Below are positions 63,104-64,000 of a stretch of DNA of 64,000 nucleotides, piece by piece. Numbering within the stretch: position 1 is the stretch's first letter; each line of letters starts with the position of its first letter. The DNA is from Sphingomonas nostoxanthinifaciens. GTDB taxonomy: Bacteria > Pseudomonadota > Alphaproteobacteria > Sphingomonadales > Sphingomonadaceae. The translations under genes and the position numbers were made by a program. A model generated the notes under the pieces. That model was not told where the DNA came from. It saw only the letters and a list, made by a program, of their open reading frames with translations, and did no database searches. The DNA lies in NCBI RefSeq assembly GCF_019930585.1, contig NZ_CP082839.1, forward strand, positions 1,550,001-1,614,000, written 5' to 3'.

Positions 63104-64000
63104 TTGAGCGTGTTGGTAGACGGTAAAAGTGCGTCATCGTCGGTGCGGGCGACCCCGCGCCGGCTCGACTGGGTCGAGGTCGGACGCGGGCTCGCCGCGC
63201 TCGGCGTGGTGATCGCCCACTACAATCCCACGCCCAACAGCGGCCTGTTCGTGCTGGGGCGCGATCTCGGCTCCTATGCCGTCGAGTTCTTCTTCACGCT
63301 CAGCGGCTTCATCATCTTCTTCGTCCATGGCCGCGAGCTCGGCCAGCCGGAGGCGCTCGGCCGCTACGGTTGGCGGCGCCTGTGTCGCGTGCTGCCGACC
63401 TACTGGATCATGCTGGCGGCGGCGTTGGTGTTCAACCAGACGATCCAGAATCCCAGCGCGCGTATTCACCTCAACGTCGTCGAGCTGCTGCGCCAGACCT
63501 TCCTCATACCGAATACCGATCTGCTGATCGGGCCGGCATGGACGTTGCGCCACGAACTGCTGTTCTACGCCATGTTCGCGCTGATCATCGTGTCGCGGCG
63601 GTTCGGGCTCGCCATATTCGCGGCGTGGATGGTCGCCTGCCTCGCCAATCTGGTGATCTTCGGCCTGCCGCCGGGACAGATTTGGACGCCCGAGGGCATC
63701 TTCTTCCACCATTACAATCTGGATTTCGCGTGCGGCATGGCGATCGCGCTGGCGGCGCGGCGGCCGATCCTGCCGGCGCTGACGGCGATCGCCGGCGCGA
63801 TCGGGATCGTGCTGTGCGGCCTGTCCGCCACGTTGCTGCCGCACGCCGTTCTGGTCAACGTGCTGGGGCACAAGGCGTTGTTCTGCGGCATCCTCGGGTT
63901 GCTGGTGCTGCTGTCGCGGCGTGGGGTGGAGGCGCCCGGATGGGGCGTCCGCCTCGGCGCGATGTCCTACGCGCTCTATATCTCGCACATCACCGTCGGG
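63104..64000 (+). CDS. Acyltransferase family 3 membrane protein (partial, C-terminus beyond window)
   Basis: At least 299 residues of an acyltransferase-3 (OafA/NodX-type) integral membrane protein, cut by the window. It begins with a soluble tail and then RLDWVEVGRGLAALGVVIAHYN, which holds the family's catalytic His (HY). FFFTLSGFIIFFVHGRE and RLCRVLPTYW match the R/K-rich second motif, followed by many membrane helices. TTG 63104 is taken as start since AGGGG lies seven bases upstream. Such enzymes O-acetylate surface sugars or other acceptors. Confidence 0.85.
   Translation, partial: MSVLVDGKSASSSVRATPRRLDWVEVGRGLAALGVVIAHYNPTPNSGLFVLGRDLGSYAVEFFFTLSGFIIFFVHGRELGQPEALGRYGWRRLCRVLPTYWIMLAAALVFNQTIQNPSARIHLNVVELLRQTFLIPNTDLLIGPAWTLRHELLFYAMFALIIVSRRFGLAIFAAWMVACLANLVIFGLPPGQIWTPEGIFFHHYNLDFACGMAIALAARRPILPALTAIAGAIGIVLCGLSATLLPHAVLVNVLGHKALFCGILGLLVLLSRRGVEAPGWGVRLGAMSYALYISHITVG

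Overview
The window reads as about 64 kb of chromosome from a high-GC alphaproteobacterium, most likely a Sphingomonas or close relative. The pointers are strong G/C bias at third codon positions, a DUF6481 protein beside a cold-shock gene, an HWE-type histidine kinase, an FnrL-like regulator next to hemN, an sdhC-D-A block, and short palindromic intergenic repeats built on GCTCCGGC and CGTCATCCCAGC. I saw no rRNA, tRNA, CRISPR array, phage gene or insertion sequence. Two genes run off the edges: an M20 peptidase at the left and an acyltransferase at the right.

Layout. 0-3.9 kb: secreted M20 peptidase (partial), cold-shock protein with terminator, two small conserved proteins, a spermidine-synthase-like methyltransferase and a HemJ/CopD-like membrane protein. 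3.9-9.6 kb: divergent LysR/SDR pair, a strong bidirectional terminator, a membrane protein preceded by a 23-residue membrane peptide, and a large PAS-GAF-HWE kinase with a receiver domain. 9.6-15.5 kb: a compact minus-strand operon of three exported metallohydrolase-type proteins (TolB/CehA-McbA, amidohydrolase, an M19 relative lacking zinc ligands) ending in an OCD/mu-crystallin-type reductase. 15.6-20.6 kb: SDR, HxlR, TetR and Crp genes arranged as small regulator-target modules. 20.6-26.4 kb: alpha/beta hydrolase, a DyP-type peroxidase translationally coupled to an unusual two-TM protein with an internal duplication, and a periplasmic trehalase. 27.3-37.8 kb: a two-component system feeding an RND efflux operon (permease, adaptor, outer-membrane factor), met tail to tail by a second QseBC/PhoPQ-like system with a divergent secreted OB-fold-like protein. 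37.8-43.9 kb: a proline-racemase-family protein with both catalytic cysteines replaced, a Crp regulator, phosphoglucomutase, a quinone-oxidoreductase-like protein and a deoxynucleoside kinase. 44.0-47.5 kb: a low-oxygen island (FnrL, hemerythrin, OmpW, HemN) with two near-perfect FNR boxes. 47.5-53.2 kb: DUF445 protein and a second RND pump (adaptor and permease) behind a promoter with a palindromic operator. 53.2-56.2 kb: PrmA, an SDR and a soluble chemoreceptor with a degenerate globin-like sensor. 56.3-64 kb: sdhC-D-A, a secreted M24 peptidase, sdhB, a hexapeptide acetyltransferase, ZapE and an acyltransferase.

The items I would look at first are the DyP/two-TM pair, whose partner carries a duplicated VHF...NFD...Cys module resembling the domain duplication of DyP itself; the 9.6-15.5 kb metallohydrolase operon with its ligand-less M19 member; the heme-ligand-less globin-like chemoreceptor; and the regulatory DNA (FNR boxes, a PhoP/OmpR-type direct repeat, an SD-sequestering hairpin). 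Family assignments come from motifs read by eye. No database search was run.
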